Part shown: positions 4,326 through 5,437 of the stretch, in pieces | Numbering within the stretch: the stretch's first letter is position 1 | Layout of the letters: every line of letters starts with the position of its first letter | Assembly: GCA_019312705.1 (NCBI GenBank) | Contig: JAFDCW010000369.1 | Location: forward strand, 1 to 5,437 | Direction of reading: 5' to 3' | Source: Deltaproteobacteria bacterium | GTDB taxonomy: Bacteria; Myxococcota; Polyangia; Polyangiales; B10-G4 | DNA: 5,437 nucleotides | The notes under the pieces: model-generated | What the model saw: the letters and a program-made list of their open reading frames with translations, nothing else | What the model was told of the DNA's origin: nothing | Database searches by the model: none | Made by a program: the position numbers and the translations under genes

Positions 4326-5437
4326 GTGCGAACCCATGACGTCTACGAGCACCTCGTGGGAAGGGTGCTTCGAGATCGTTTCGTTCTGAACGAGTTCATC
4401 GACCAGGGCGGAATGGGTGCCGTCTTTCGGGCCACGGACCGGCAGGTGGGGGACGCGGTCGCCGTGAAGGTCCTGCACCCGGCTCTGGCCAAGGAGGCCA
4501 AGTGTCTGGCCCGCTTCATCCGTGAGGCTGAGGCCGCGATGGTCCTCTCGCATCCGCACATCGTCGAGACACGAAGCATGTGCGGCCCGGACGAGGAGCT
4601 CGCCTGGTTCGCGATGGAGCTCCTCGAGGGCGCGAGCCTTCGGCACATGCGGAAGCGCAAACACGTATTCACCGGGCCCGAGGTCGCCCGCATCGGACGA
4701 CAGGTGCTGGCCGCCCTCGACGCGGCTCACGGGATCGGGCTTTTGCATCGCGACGTGAAGCCCGCCAACGTCATGGTGGTCCGACGCGACGGAGTGGACG
4801 TGGCCAAGCTCGTCGACTTTGGCATCGCGGTTTTCAACTATAGCGATACCTATACGCGTCTCACCACAGCGGGAACCATCCTCGGCACCCCCGCGTACAT
4901 GCCGCCGGAGCAACTCGCAGGCAAGGCGCTCGACGGGCGCGCCGACGTCTACAGCCTCGCGGCGACCCTGCACACGTTGCTCGTTGGCCAACCGCCCTTC
5001 GGCAGCGGTTCCCTCGCGAAGGTCGTCCCGAAAATCCTGACCGGTGACCGGGTGCCCCTCGGGGAGCTGCGGCCCGATCTCATCCCCCTCGCCACCATCA
5101 TCGAGCGCGGCCTCACGGCCGATCGCGACGCCCGTTGGCAGAATGCTGGTGACATGGAACGGGCTCTCGCTCCGTTCGACGAGACCGAGGCCCAGACTTT
5201 GCTCCACTGGACCCCGCCCCGGGGGAACGCGACCGTGCGCCTCTCGGCCGCGGACTTCGACGAAGTGCTCTTGACGACACAGACCCCGCGCGCCGACGTG
5301 CTCGGGGCCGCTGAGGTCGAGCAACTCGCCCTGCTCGCCACTCCCTCCGAACCGCCCCCGCGCCCACGACTCTTCGCAGACCAGAACGCAGACGAGAACG
5401 CAACCGTCGCCGCCCGCCCCGTCGCACGCATATCCGC
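4326..5437 (+). CDS. Hanks-type Ser/Thr protein kinase (3' partial)
   Basis: The frame is open to the window edge (370 codons seen) and has no stop. With GTG 4326 as residue 1, the kinase domain spans about 18-285: glycine loop DQGGMGAVF (26-34), VAVK lysine K48, helix-C glutamate E67 in FIREAE, catalytic HRDVKPAN (141-148; D143, K145, N148), DFG (164-166), and the APE-like MPPEQ (192-196). The activation loop carries Thr175, 177, 180, 181 and 184, candidate autophosphorylation sites. All residues needed for ATP binding and transfer are present, so it should be active. One oddity: the first Gly of the usual G-x-G-G-M-G loop is Asp26. After the kinase domain comes a Pro/Asp/Ala-rich linker (about 285-370); no membrane segment or sensor domain is reached. 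The substrate is unknown. It is transcribed away from sctV. Start choice is uncertain: GTG 4356 and GTG 4365 would also leave the domain nearly whole. Confidence 0.92.
   Translation, partial: MRTHDVYEHLVGRVLRDRFVLNEFIDQGGMGAVFRATDRQVGDAVAVKVLHPALAKEAKCLARFIREAEAAMVLSHPHIVETRSMCGPDEELAWFAMELLEGASLRHMRKRKHVFTGPEVARIGRQVLAALDAAHGIGLLHRDVKPANVMVVRRDGVDVAKLVDFGIAVFNYSDTYTRLTTAGTILGTPAYMPPEQLAGKALDGRADVYSLAATLHTLLVGQPPFGSGSLAKVVPKILTGDRVPLGELRPDLIPLATIIERGLTADRDARWQNAGDMERALAPFDETEAQTLLHWTPPRGNATVRLSAADFDEVLLTTQTPRADVLGAAEVEQLALLATPSEPPPRPRLFADQNADENATVAARPVARIS

Noticed and set aside
4336..4389. ATG 4336 as start of the kinase
   Set aside because: It is in a different frame from the kinase and reaches TGA after 17 codons.
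4338..5324. Minus-strand frame antisense to the kinase
   Set aside because: The plus strand carries all kinase motifs in order, and the antisense product is Arg/His/Gly/Asp-rich without a domain. Only the last 64 codons, outside the kinase body, were kept as a low-confidence finding.

Overview
The window is GC-rich (clearly above 60%) with strongly GC-biased third codon positions. It holds parts or all of four protein genes. Three things together suggest a Myxococcota-like (former deltaproteobacterial) genome: a Hanks-type Ser/Thr kinase, a non-flagellar type III secretion export gate, and a proline-rich outer-membrane barrel protein. That placement is an inference, because no rRNA or other marker gene is present.

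Layout. (1) Positions 1-645, plus strand: the 3' part of a gene for a very acidic, Ala/Glu-rich, probably disordered protein. It ends in a short basic amphipathic tail that resembles the membrane-targeting tail of MinD. (2) Positions 646-964: a convergent intergenic gap of about 320 bp with no convincing gene but several hairpins and an 11-bp direct repeat. (3) Positions 965-1903, minus: an outer-membrane beta-barrel protein with a signal peptide, a Pro-rich linker and a C-terminal Tyr-Phe. (4) Positions 1904-2100: an intergenic gap with three closely packed inverted repeats. (5) Positions 2101-4176, minus: a complete FHIPEP-family export gate, best called SctV (non-flagellar T3SS) rather than FlhA. 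(6) Positions 4177-4325: a divergent promoter gap with a 7-bp GC-rich hairpin in the sctV leader. (7) From 4326 to the window end, plus: a Ser/Thr protein kinase with all main catalytic motifs, cut off by the window edge.

How they may work together. SctV forms the cytoplasmic nonameric gate of a type III export apparatus. No other secretion gene is visible here, so the gate gene looks detached from a cluster, at least on its 3' side and immediately 5'. The kinase is transcribed divergently from sctV and the two share a 149-bp upstream region, so co-regulation is possible but not shown. The barrel protein lies 197 bp downstream of sctV on the same strand. Hairpins between them suggest either termination or a processed bicistronic message.

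I saw no mobile element, CRISPR array, tRNA or rRNA. The most unusual points are the MinD-like tail on the acidic protein, the isolated sctV next to a kinase, the alternative mutually exclusive hairpins at 756-786, and the hairpin in the sctV leader.
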